Positions 11,325 through 23,600 of a DNA stretch of 64,000 nt are shown piece by piece. The stretch comes from Rotaria macrura (lineage: Eukaryota; Rotifera; Eurotatoria; Philodinida; Philodinidae): contig OENT01000520.1 of the NCBI GenBank assembly GCA_900239685.1, positions 39,969 to 103,968 of the forward strand, in the 5' to 3' direction. The translations under genes were made by a program, and so were the position numbers. The notes beneath the pieces are model-generated. The model was not told the DNA's origin and made no database searches. It saw only the letters and a program-made list of their open reading frames with translations. The stretch's first letter is position 1, and each line of letters opens with the position of its first letter.

Positions 11325-14300
11325 ATGGTTCATTATATCTCTTTTTTCATAGCTTTTTGCTTGATACATTCCATTGAAACAACAATAGGACCTGGTAGTC
11401 GAAAATCGTCTACTCGTCCGACAGAAAAAGTAACATCTACAACATCTCCGTCGACACCTCCACCACCTTCACCATCGTATAAACCATTACCACCAGCAAA
11501 AACCAATGTCCTTCAACGCAATCTTGTCGAAGAAACTACTAATGCTCAATCGATTCTTGATCATCATCAATCATATTGTTCAACATGTTTAGAAACTCGA
11601 GAGTTTAAAAATCCAACCCTCGTCTATGTAACACCGTGGAATGCACAAGGTTATGATATAGCAAAAACATTTACAAAAAAATTTGATTATATTTCACCGG
11701 TATGGCTTAGTGTAATACGAACAGGTTTGGAAAAGTATGCTATTGAAGGTGCACATGATATTGATCATAAATGGGTGGGAATATTAAAAGAAAACAATCC
11801 TAAGGTACACATTGTACCACGATTAATATTCGAAAAATGGTCCGTCGATGATGTACATGCTTTATTTCAATCAGAAACTGAAAAACAACAGTTATCATCA
11901 ACATTGGCGAACTTTCTCAATGAGAATACGGCATTATTTGATGGTTATGTTATTGAAATCCTTGTACAATTTCGTGGTGCATCAAAACCAACACTTAATC
12001 ATATAATTAGTGATATTGCTGAGCATGTACATCAAATAGAAAATAATGGAAACAAGAAGGAACTTATTCTAGCTGTACCACCATATGAAGAATTATTTGA
12101 TAAAAATGATTTCGAAATGTTATATGAGCACTTAGATGGATTTAGTGTTATGACATATGATTTTCCTAATAGAGAACCAGGACCAGTTGCACCACTAGGT
12201 ATATTTCAATTTAATAGTGAAACATATACTATACATAGAATAGATATCTGATAGGAGATGTCCTCAATGTGAGTTTGATATAAATCTATAGAAATGATCC
12301 ATCGAAGTGAACACTCTCATTTGATATACTCGAATAAGCATAGTCGAGAGTTTGAAAGAAGCATTGTTTTAAAAACATTTTCCCTGATCCAACAAGCAAA
12401 CATTAGGGTGAAATTCAATGGCGAGGACCTTTTCAAACTTGTAATGGTGCAAACTTAATGCACTGGTTTCCTATGAATACCATTGCTATGATTTTCGATA
12501 AGATGAGCGCCCACTTTTGCTACTTTCATAAAGAATTGTAAATTATAAAAATGAAGACATTATAAAAATTCATCAGGTTTTCCACAACTTAATACTCTGA
12601 TTATTATAGTTATATGTATTCTTCATTTAGTTCCAATCTTGAACTGAAAATCTTGATTGGCTCATGTCAGTCAGATGTCTAAAAATTGATCTGATCCTAC
12701 GAAATGATGTAGGTTTTCAGAAAATTTCTTGATTGAATATCATGAAAATAAGTAAAAAATTGATCGGAAGCATTAAAAGATTGCATAAAAGCCAATAAAC
12801 CCTTGAATGCAATTTAATAAAATAATCAAAATTCATCATACTTGATTGGTCCAAGGGACGTCATAGAAAATGAACGATCTTTTTCTCTTGAAAGTACAAG
12901 TTTAGATAAAGAACATATCCGAATCCCTTTTCTTACACATTAGTCTTTGCTACTAATATCTTAACATAGGCCTTGAGAAACGATTCAATGAAATATTGAA
13001 TATCTCTCAGATCAATCATACTGTAGGACTGCAAATTTTTACTCAAAATCCTCTGAAGCAGATCAATTGTACCCAACTAATTGAATGTCTCACATTCGTA
13101 ATTGGATTTTAGGAATATGCTGACCTTTGCAAGATAACAGCACGAAGTCTCCTATCAGTTATTCTTTCCTATAATATCGAGTTCTGCTCCTAATCATGGT
13201 TTCTTCAATCTTTAAAATACTTGAAAAGAATGACGAGAATCTTATAATAAAGTTCATTTTACTTTTTCTAATCAATCTTTTACAGTAATTTTTTTCACAT
13301 TTGAATTACTAGATAACTGTATGATTTATGAGATAATTAATGTTGCTAGGCAAATTCGTTGCTGGACTGCTCGTCGCATTGTAATCAGATTAATAGGAAG
13401 TCTTTTATGTATCTTTTCTTGATTGGTCTAAGTAAAATATAATTCGTTCATTGAATAGACGAGCGGATTGTGAGAACTATGTTAATTTTGAATAACGAAT
13501 AATTCAAAAGTATTTTGAAAAGTGAAAGGAAAAAAGTAATAATAAGAATGAATTCAAACAATGATGAGAAACACTGTAAATGCGAGAAAACATATTTATT
13601 TGCTCTGTCGATATGTGAAGAGTACGATCAATACATTTTCAAACGAGAATGAGAAGTCGATTCTTGTTTATGAAGGTTATATTTATAGTTTCGAGTGAAA
13701 TACTGATGTGAAATGAATTTTTCGATGTCAGAATAGAGATTGCGATGGAAAATTTACAATAAGTAAATTGTATTCTTCATTTCACTTTTAATTGTTGTGT
13801 TGTTTATTGATGAGTGTGCTATTGTTAGCCTCTACATTAGTTTCATCGCAATCGATCATGTGAGTGGCGAACTGTCTAGGCGTCAAAATGTTCTTGCAAC
13901 GAATTGTCTAGTCAGCCAAAATAATAGAGCAGTCATGACTTATATTTGAATTAATCCTCTGACCGCAACATTATAATAGAAACATGGTCTGTCGGCCTTT
14001 GATCATAATACTTTAATGCGTAGGATTTTATTCTTATGATCATAGAAGTCTTTTGTTGTATTTTCCGTTCTTTTTCTACCTCCGCAATGCGAATAGATTT
14101 CATTCCAGAGTTAGTCGTCTGAAAATAGCAATGGTATCAGACAGAAGCACCGCATGCTAATTAAAATGAAACTATGAACCCTAAAGTTCGTGTGCACTAT
14201 TACAGTCCGTCAATCTAAGAAACATGTTTACCACAATAGTGCATAAATATTGATCGAATTTTTCATATTCCTTTTGTTTTTGCTTTGTTAAAGAATGGGT

Positions 14301-14706
14301 CAAAGTGACCATGGAAAAATTTTCCATGCCCGAAAGTGAAAGTTCAATCAAAGTATTTCTTGGTCTTAACTTTTATGGATATCGTTATGATCAAGTTGAT
14401 TCATCAGCTAAAAAAGAGCAACAACAATATTCAATGAAATCTATCATCGGCCGTGATTACATCGATTTTCTTAGAAAATCTGTTGCAAAATCAATGATTG
14501 TTTATGATCCACGTACACATGAACATGCCACAGTTGCATATGGTCGTCCAACAAAACAACAACAACATCCTTTACCAGAAACGATCATTTTCTATCCGAC
14601 TTTAAAATCGATTTATAAACGATTAGAACTAGCAACTAAACTCAACGTTGGAGTTGCTATTTGGGATGGTGGTCAAGGTCTTGACTACTTCTATGACTTA
14701 TTGTGA
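11325..14706 (+). CDS. CHID1: Chitinase domain-containing protein 1 (GH18-like, stabilin-1-interacting chitinase-like)
   Basis: Secreted or lysosomal GH18-fold lectin-like protein; the vertebrate protein binds glycans and is sorted by stabilin-1. Exons 11325-12198 and 14294-14706, joined in phase 1, give 428 residues (human 393). An N-terminal signal peptide (ISFFIAFCLIHSIETTIG) is followed by a Ser/Thr/Pro-rich linker (about 25-65), then the GH18-like barrel: NPTLVYVTPWNAQGYD, FDYISPVWL, LFDGYVIEIL, DGFSVMTYDFP, and after the intron VFLGLNFYGY, FYPTLKSIYKRLELA and a C-terminal GQGLDYFYDLL that matches the vertebrate end. The canonical catalytic DxxDxDxE of active chitinases is not seen at LFDGYVIEIL, as in the family. 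ATG directly follows the acceptor tattttag. Intron 12199-14293 is 2.1 kb without recognisable content. RMI2-like follows after 135 bases. Confidence 0.92.
12199..14293. other. Large CHID1 intron, no gene seen
   Basis: 2095 bases between donor gtatattt and acceptor ttgttaaag. Protein similarity to vertebrate CHID1 runs without a gap across the junction (APL / EWVKV), so no exon appears to be missing. An 11-base inverted pair CTGATAGGAGA/TCTCCTATCAG (12248-12258, 13148-13158) was noted, but it is too short to define an element. Confidence 0.6.
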
Positions 14707-14840
14707 TAATCTACTTTGATACATTGTTAGCCTTTTTTTTCCTATTAATTGTCATGCTTATGATTATTCAATTTCTTTTTTTGTTTTTCGGCTGTAGATT
14801 TTGATTCTTTTTGATTCATAAAGATAATGAACTTTGCTTA

Positions 14841-15405
14841 ATGGTAGGACAATTCATTGATACGTTTTGGCGAAAGTCATTCATTGGCGATTTACGCCGA
14901 GCTAGAAAACTCTCTAATGATGATACCCAATGGACTATATCATGGAATGGTAAAATTCATCAATTTCAATTTGTTTGGATACAAGGACTTTGTGTCAAGG
15001 TGGGTTATCGTACAACAGTCCTCTTTTGTTTGTTAACATTGAATATCAGTTGAATCCGTTTGCTATGATGAAAAAATTATATTTCTATGAAAAACACGTA
15101 ACTTGACATACATTGGATTGAATCTAGTCGATAATAACATAAAGTCTTGTACATATGAATCGACTTGTAATCTATTTTATATATAGATTGACAAAATTGC
15201 TGATGTAATGATAATCGAAGATGCTACAGGTCAAGCTGAAATACAAAATTGTTCTCGTATTCCAGATGTATGGTCAACAAATGAAGGTATAAATTTAACA
15301 GATGATGATAGTTATGAGATTCTTATGATGAAGATAACAATTATTAATTCAGATCGTATTTTAATATTTTTCTTATTAAAACATTATCTACTAGAAAAAG
15401 ACTAA
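14841..15405 (+). CDS. RMI2: RMI2-like OB-fold protein (RecQ-mediated genome instability protein 2)
   Basis: In animals RMI2 binds RMI1 within the BLM-TOP3A-RMI complex that dissolves double Holliday junctions. Exons 14841-14999 and 15187-15405 (phase 0) give 125 residues, against 147 in human. The match is to the single OB fold: SFIGDLRRARKL, FQFVWIQGLCVK (human VWMQGRVV), then VMIIEDATGQAEIQNCSRIP (human ARLRDPSGDFSVRGLERVP), then a strand EILMMKITII (human YVMVMGVVQ). Identity is modest, so the call rests on the order of strands and on size. A splice acceptor (gctgtag, ending 14797) lies 43 bases before the ATG and only 91 bases after the CHID1 stop, as expected for a downstream cistron. 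It could be another small OB-fold protein. Confidence 0.66.
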
Positions 15406-17657
15406 GAAAAAGTTTTTATTTTAAACGTTAAGTGATTGATTTTAACATCTTCACTTTGGAAGTAGATGAATATCGGCCAAATTAATATGCATTTAATCTA
15501 TAGATGCTATTGAATAGATCACCAGAGAATTATCATTCATGATACCTGTATAATGAAAATTTGATGAGAAGTATAATTAAAATTAAAGCACGCACGAAGA
15601 CTTCATTGTTATTGAAGAATGACGTACATATTGATGAAATACGTGACCAAGGCTACACAAAATTGTGCTCATCTTTGGTTTTTCTATGAAAATGAATTAA
15701 CTAATATATGCATACTTAACCTTGAATATTCTTTCGTTCACGTCAAACGCTATGAGATAAATCATGTAGGCGGATTTTCCATAAAAACGAACACGACGAC
15801 TCGTATACTCTGTAAAAACAGTTGAACAACAGTATCCTTGACATAGTTTTCAATTAGTCCCATGTTGAAAAAGAATCAGAAATACGAATCGATTTTCCAT
15901 CTGCTCAATCGGAATAATCTAATTTAAAATAGAAAATATCGTAGTTAATCGTATTCATTTCAAGTCTGATTTATCACATTTTAATCACACCCTCAATTCA
16001 ATGCTTTGTAGAAATTTATTTCTTAACTTAAATTATAGAAATGTTCTGATGCAATGTTTACGTTCAACTTGTATTGTCGCAATTGTGTTAAGAATAATCA
16101 AAGTTGGATTCAATTTTTTTATCTAACAACTTAGTATTGATTCTGATTAGGACTAAACACGGTCGAACTTTAGTGTCAATGAAAATCATAGCGAACAAGT
16201 CATTAGAATAATAGCATAGCCAAATAGTTTGTGAATAAGTCACGATGTAAATATGTGCATCTTAATATGAAATGCACTTGGGTCATTAACATCCTCCAAA
16301 AATAGTATAGTCAAATTGATTCGTATGATACTTTGTCATAGGCAGACAGTATTTGATTAGTGTTGTATTTGGTTAATCATTTTAAAGATTCTTTTAAGTT
16401 TTTTAATATTTTGTTTCGCTCATCTACATGTACGTCATAGACTGATTTTATATCTATAATGATTCATTGAATATACATGTTACCGTTCGAATGACATGGC
16501 AAACTTGCAAGATAATTTATTTTTTGACTAAGTATTTGCATACAGACCTTTACTTTAATGTTGATACACTTTACAAGAAAGAAAATGAAATTTAATTTAC
16601 TTAACAAATATATATTTTCTAGGGCATTACACAATGATTGCTGGCAAATTACTTAATGCAACGATTTCAGATCGTATTGTAGTCAGTGCATACAAAATTC
16701 AATCTTTTAAAAATTCAACTAAAAATGAACTGACTTGGCCATTCGAAGTAGTTGACATTAGTCAACGTGTTTATCATTAGATTTGACGAAGAAAATAGTG
16801 GAAATCTACAGGAAAACAAAACATTAAACATTGTCTCCTCTCGATCCATCGAAATAGATGAAGATTTCGGTTTCAAATAGTAGTACCATTTGAACTCAGC
16901 TTTTCTTTTTATTCTAAGAACTGTGTAAATAAGCATAAATGCTAATGATCTAAAGAAGTTCATTTGAAGTTATTGACATGAAGAAAAAGTACAAGTACCC
17001 TTCACTTCAAAGCAAATTTGACTTTTCACTAAGAACAATTTTCAAAAGTGTATCATACAAAACTTCGTGATAAATATTACGTTTCTGTGCATAGAAGAAT
17101 GTATGGAGACAAGTTTTTATAAATGTTGATCTGTGAATCAAATAACAAAAGATACATAATATTAAAATTTCTTATCGGCAATATATCACATAAGCGCGTA
17201 CGAAATATCAATTTTTCAAGGTTGCATACTCAATATAATCCAACTGTTGTCTTTCATACAAGAATCAATTGAAAAGATTTATTTTCATCATATATACATA
17301 TCAGAATAACAGATTTCATACAATGACTTCATTTCGTTCATTCATTGAAGACATAAAAAATTATTCTCAAATCTTACAGAATAATTTCGGATTGTTCTAA
17401 TTTAAAAATAACTCACGAGAAAGACTGTAATTAAGTTAATTATATTATAATTGATAAAGGTTTTTTTCTAGCATGCATAAAATTACTAATAGGTAAAAAT
17501 GATCTCTAGATTTCAATGAATCAAAGAGAAGATACTGGATTTTTTTATCAAAACATTATTTATTGTCCGTTCTGAATAGTTTCTATTTTTTTCGTACAAT
17601 AGATTAAATATTTCCATACATACAAAAAATAAACAAACAACTTAAACAATTATAGAA
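15406..17657. other. Intergenic, nothing recognised
   Basis: AT-rich sequence between the RMI2-like stop and the convergent secreted-peptide gene. Short open frames (15619-15825, 16715-16963 on the minus strand) have no signal peptide, motif or coherent splice context. Confidence 0.5.
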
Positions 17658-18040
17658 TCATCGAAGATATAGACCGAATCTTGTTGCCGGAATATGATGT
17701 TTTAAATTAGGCTTCCAACCTTCACTGTAAGCTTTTCGAAGTAAATCAATTAGTTGTTGTCGATTTTGTGATGTATTCATAAGTATTGATCGTTGTTGAT
17801 TGCTTATTTCTTCCTCAGATTCATCTTCATTACTATCGAATGTATCAACTGTATTTCTAAGTGGATATTCTTGTTCTAAAACATAAGTTAAATCGTAGTC
17901 TTTCAAAAGCACAACAAATTTCTATATTTACCGGCGTATTCATCAGAATCAAGTTCTTCCATAGAGTAAACTTTAGTAGAAGTGAATGTAAGTATCAGTA
18001 GAAGTAAGATAAAGAATTGCAAAATATATGAATGAAACAT
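17658..18040 (-). CDS. Small secreted protein, possible peptide precursor (unrecognised)
   Basis: I do not recognise this gene. Two exons, 17932-18040 and 17658-17875, joined in phase 1, give 108 residues. It begins with a clear signal peptide (FHSYILQFFILLLLILTFTS), then an acidic stretch (EELDSDEYAG, SNEDESEEEI), then a Gln/Arg- and Lys-rich half ending HHIPATRFGLYLR. There are no cysteines. Size, signal peptide, acidic spacer and basic C-terminus resemble a neuropeptide or secreted-peptide precursor. The internal RFG is not followed by a dibasic site, so the usual amidation route is not evident. A splice acceptor (attttaag) lies 12 bases before the ATG. The gene stands alone, with over 2 kb of empty flank on each side. 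Confidence 0.6.
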
Positions 18041-20623
18041 GTTTATGAATTCTTAAAATAAAAATAAAAATCTTGGAATTATCTGAAATATTGATTTCAG
18101 TACACTATATTAATAGTAAGCTCGATAAGACTCGTTTGTCATTTGAGATACCGATATGTGCTGACGTAGTTGCTATACATGAATCAGTATGGTCAACAAC
18201 GAAACGCCTACTTTCATCTCTAATAAGTAACTAAAGTAACTTCAATGTTCTCTCAAAAAAATATTTGCCATGGGTTTCCTTTTCAATCGATCTACGTTAG
18301 AATGAAAGAAAAATGACACACCATAATCGTGACATGAAAGAGGATAGAAGGAAAGTGGTTATTCGCATCGTCATACTCATAACAATTATTGCTAAATCCA
18401 TGTACACATGAAATTTCATTAATGTATTCAAACGAAAATCCAAAGAGTCAACTCGCAAATCATAAGGCATATTTCAATAAAAAATAATCTTCTCTGACTG
18501 AATTATTCGCATATGTTTTTATGACTCTGAACGATATTTACGTTCAAGATGTTTTGTTATTTTCTTCAAAAATAATCGTTACATGGGTAAATATATATAT
18601 ATGTTTTCTTATTAGAAATGACTTTTTCCCATTTGAGATATATAATACGCTTGTAAAATCTTAAATGAACTACTAAGTTAGCTGTAAAATTTATCGAACG
18701 TGTAGTTCATGATATTGTCACACTATACTCAAGTTCTAATCCCAAGACTCGTATGCAAAAATTTGTGAAAATACATGTGTTGACATCGATTCTTATTATA
18801 TAATGATTAGCCATTATATTCTACTATTTACATGTCTATTAAAATATGAGAATCTTCTAACTGATTGAATATCATGAATATAAAACGATTTAAATGTAAC
18901 TTACAATGTTGAATATGAATTCGACCAAGTTATTAGTGACAACAGAAATAGACGGATTGTTGGGATACGTATGATTTTTTTCAAGGAATGATTTATTCAC
19001 AAATCAGAATAACAAATAGGAGAGATCAGATAGAAGATGCAAATTGTATACGGTTCAATAAATCATCTTACTTTTTTATTAAAAAAAGAGAAACAACCTA
19101 ACAATACACAAAGAACAGATGAATTAAATATCAAAAGAAACGACTCTCTTGCTTCGTTCCTTTTCTTTCCTTTTCTTAACTAATGAGATATAAAACCTCC
19201 TCTCTCATTAAAACTCTCACATGAGCATAGTTTATGTCAAATTAAGTATATTTTATTTGATATGTGAACGACCATTTGATATGAAAAGATTGTTAAAAGA
19301 TTTAAATATTATTAACATTATTACGATAATTTTTTTTCCAAACTTTATTTCTAATATGAAAATTTAACTTAAGCAAACATTACAGAGTACAATTATTTTT
19401 ATTTTGAAAAGATCAAAAGAATATCTTAAGAAATTCAGTTGATTAAATTCTTAAAAGTAACAAGTTAATGTAATACTTACAAAATATGACTGTGGGCAAA
19501 CTGTTTAATATTCTATTGTGATATTAATGTCATTTCTATTTCGATAGAAAATAAACAAAAAGACTATAGGCCGTGCCTATGTTCGTCCTGGTAAATCTGA
19601 GTTAAAAGACAACAAGCGTTGAAGTCAAAAACGAAAATTTCTACACATGACAGACTATTGAATTATAATAGATTCAACAATAAATTTCAATATTTAGAGC
19701 AGTTAGTAATAATGGGTCACGGATAATAATCTCATTATGTATAGTTAACTATTGTTAAAGAAGTATCACTTTCTATTCAAGATTTTTGAATTAATTAGAA
19801 GAATATAAGTAGTCGAATTGAATCATTTTTTAAAAGTATATAATTACAAGTTGACATCAAAGTTTGTTAATCTTCATTACGTAGGTTTAAAGTCATTGCT
19901 GATTACTTCTGTCAACATGAAGTATAGTATCAAATCATTTGGAGATTGTTAATGCAGGATGCAAAAAATAGTGAATTGATAAGTCTCATAGATGATAAAT
20001 GTCGACAATTAGATTTATAGAAATGAATTTCAAGAAACAAAAAAAAAGCAATTTCAATGATAATTGTACATTGTGCGTTTATAAATATATGATGGAATAG
20101 GAAAACTTGTTATACGAGATAAAAATTAAAAACAAAGTGCATTCAATTAAACTTGTATCATATGAAAATTGTTCCAACGTTTGCATGTGAAGAAGGTGAG
20201 AATCATAAAATGAATAAAGAATTATTTATGTTATCTGTCAAGAAAGAATCTATGAGAAATGAGATTCATTTAATGATATATTTTTTTTTTGAATTTAGAT
20301 TAGTTTAATTGTTTGATTTGAATAACTTCCGAAGAATAAAATTATTGTTGTTTTGATATCGATTCCATTAGGACTATTCGAGTTTTGTTTCGTCATACAA
20401 ATTATTTATAGTACCATTAATATAGAAAAGTAATGCTTCTATGTTAGATAAAGTTAGTTTTATTTGTTCATGTTTTTTTATCTAGTAACTAATTAATCAT
20501 ATTTAGAGCGTTCATTAATAATTGAAAAAACTAATTAGTCGGATTATTTTATTTCTTTGTTCTTGAATCTTCAATCTCATCTAAAATATCAAATACTCAA
20601 TTTGTGCGATTAGAATACATTCT
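18041..20623. other. Intergenic, nothing recognised
   Basis: 2.6 kb of very AT-rich DNA upstream of the secreted-peptide gene and downstream of the testican-like gene, both on the minus strand. It has homopolymer runs and short TA tracts. No coding exon, RNA gene or repeat pair was seen. Confidence 0.5.
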
Positions 20624-23600
20624 CTATAGCATACCGCATTGTGGCATGTGATCATCATCTTGTCGTGTTCCATTAACTTCAATGCCATGTTTATCGACAC
20701 ACCAGCATTGTCTTGGTGTATCTGTATTACATTGTCTTGCTGCATAATACCCATTTGCATTACATCGAGGTCGAAATACACCTTCCATTGATTTATTCCA
20801 AAATGCTTTATCCAAATTCTCATTGTGTAATTCACAAGGTAGAACTAGGTTAACAATAAGAAATAGAAACAGAATCGTTCATATTGTTTTCATTGAATAC
20901 TCACGTGCATATTCAAAACAACTACACCATTCGTAAGAGAATAATCGATGATCACCATCACGGTCGCATCGTTCAAAAAATATATCGGTACATAATTCAT
21001 CTTTTAAATGTTCAATACTATTTAATTCATCATCGCTTAATTGAGAGTCATTGGTAACGTCAAAATGATAGAACATATATGAAACGATCGGATGACAATT
21101 ATCAATAGAACCTTGACGATTGAAAAAAATACATAGGAAATATGCTTTTATTTTTATTAGATTCTTTCTTGGCAATAGAAAAGCATCCTACCATAATATT
21201 GACTTTTATGCTCAAGTTTTTCTATTTGGTGAAACCAATCAAAAAATCGATTACGCAATTCACGATGTACAGATCGTGGGCATTGATCAAATTCTAATTG
21301 AATGACAAAAATATGACTTAGATACATCAAGTTATTTCTGCATATAATGTATCTATATCAACAAATCGAACCGTGTCTTTGTTATCTATATATATATATA
21401 TGATGTATGAACAGTGAAATACGTCAGATTATACACATTAGATAACTCTCTGACTTCATTCAAATTCGAAAGAGAAAAAAAATCGAATATCATAAGAATA
21501 AAGATGAATTATTATCTTAAAAATATTTTCGTTTTTAATTTGATATAAATTGAAAAATTAACAAAGTTCATTCATTCTTACGTGCTCGTGAATCATCCGG
21601 ACTACCATCAGACAGTGCGTCACTAAACAAAGGATATTAGTGTCAAACTAAGCATTGCAAAGTTTGTACCTGATGATATTTTCTTTGACATTAAAATCCT
21701 GTTTAATATGACATTTATCAATGACTCAATCAAAAATCGATTGCACATACCATTGATTCGAAACTTTCAACTTCTAAATCTTTAACAATACGAAAAGTTT
21801 TCAAAACATTTTTACAAATATCAAATTAATTTCTACTTGTATCATTGCACGGACATGATTTATTACATGCAATCTGCACATCTGCATCTAATAGACAATT
21901 GAAATATTTGACAAAACAAGGTGATCTATAAACACGTCCATCAGTTCCACTAAAGTAGAGCAATATCAAAATTCTAAATTAGTTGTATATAATTTAAAAT
22001 AGTCTTCTTCTATGTACCAAACGTATTCCAATGGTTCGCTTAAACATGATTGACATTTTGTAGCATCAACTATTTCATCGATTAATAATGGATTTAGATT
22101 CCATTCTGTAATTTTGTCTGGACTAGAAAATGTATCAATGTTCATTAATTGATTGTACGAATCTGAATAGAAGTCAACTTTGTCTTTCATTCAAAACTAG
22201 AGTTCTTTAGGATAGTTTTGGATTTCAAATAAAAACTATAGTTTGTCCCCGCCCACCAGATAATTGGTACAGTCGAGAAAATAATTGTGTTAATACAATG
22301 AAGATCGAGACATAGAGAAATATAAGTGTCACCATTTTTTCTAGATACTTTCACACATGACTATGCGTGGCACATTGTCTACTGATTGGACGTAAATTGA
22401 AGAAGAATGTTTTAGTGTTTGTCGTATAACTAGTTATGGTACACATCAGTTTTCTTAATTCAAACAAATATCTCGGTATTCATTTATCAAACTAAGACGA
22501 GAAATAAACGGCTGAAATATCATTTGAACATACTAGAATGAAAAAGGCAACTTATTCTATCTAGGAATCTGATTAAATTTGTAATCATGAACCTACACAA
22601 AGTTGTCTGACTAATTCAAAATTTCACCAAAATTTGACTCGCTTAATAACGTTGGTTATCGGAAAAAAAACGAAAATACGAAGTTTAGTTTTAATTCATT
22701 GGTCAAGAATAGGATAATTACTCACTGTAACAGTGATTCGGTTACTATAATTAGACGAGGGAACACCAGTGAGTTGACTGCTGCCCATTATCAAATGAGC
22801 CATGCTTTAGTTCACATGACAAACAAATGTTTATGGAACAACTGGAAAATTTTTCTGGGCAAGACAAACCGGCTTTGGAACACATAAAAAACCTTCTTTT
22901 GTACAGCTCTATTTACAACAGAAAAATAGTTACAATGTTGAAAATGTCGATTTTATACTAGCGATTGATTGATACTACGCACATCTGTCTACTCATGAAT
23001 GATGAAAATAATGTTTATATCATTAACTGTCAATTCGATTGATTTTTATATTAACTTTTAAGTGTATTCTTTTTGTCATCAATAGTTAAACTAAAGTTAT
23101 TTGTGGAAAAAGTCTGTCCATGATAAAAGAGAATTGGAAACATAAAAAGAATAATAATGCAAAGTGTTTGTTTACTTGTTGGGTTTCTCATCATGAGTAA
23201 AAAATATAGAAATACTTCATTCTCTTGGACTGAGCAAAAGTTTTTTGCCCTTATGAGAAACATCAGCTGACATTTTTGTGGAACTCACATGTATTTTCGA
23301 AGAAAATTGTGAGTGAAAGTTTTACTTTAGAAAAAACGTGTATTACACCATTACAGACATAGAAACTAGCATCGTATTATCGTCATATATCAGAGCATTA
23401 TTTACCGTTTGTTTCAATGCTCATAATAAGAAAAATGTTAAATTAAGAAAAAATGAACTTCGAAAAATGGAAACTAACGAGCGAGTGCAACAGTGAAAAC
23501 GAAAAATAGGACACCCACCAGAGAAAGACGATGCAAAACAATTCATCATATTACATTTTCTGTATATTCTATTAGCATTCTAAAACTATAGATATGTGAG

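Noticed and set aside
12248..13158. Inverted repeat CTGATAGGAGA as ends of an element in the CHID1 intron
   Set aside because: Only 11 bases, no flanking duplication, and chance occurrence in 2 kb of AT-rich DNA is not unlikely.
22257..22335. Start exon (signal-like MVTLIFLYVSIFIVLTQLFS) for the testican-like gene
   Set aside because: It can be joined in phase to 22018-22183, but the upstream FOLN exon (24512-24617) joins 22018-22122 through a better acceptor (attttctag) and restores the full testican order. Kept only as a possible isoform.
23051..23263. Minus-strand frame with a hydrophobic stretch in the testican intron
   Set aside because: No splice context, AT-biased, and not needed by the testican model.
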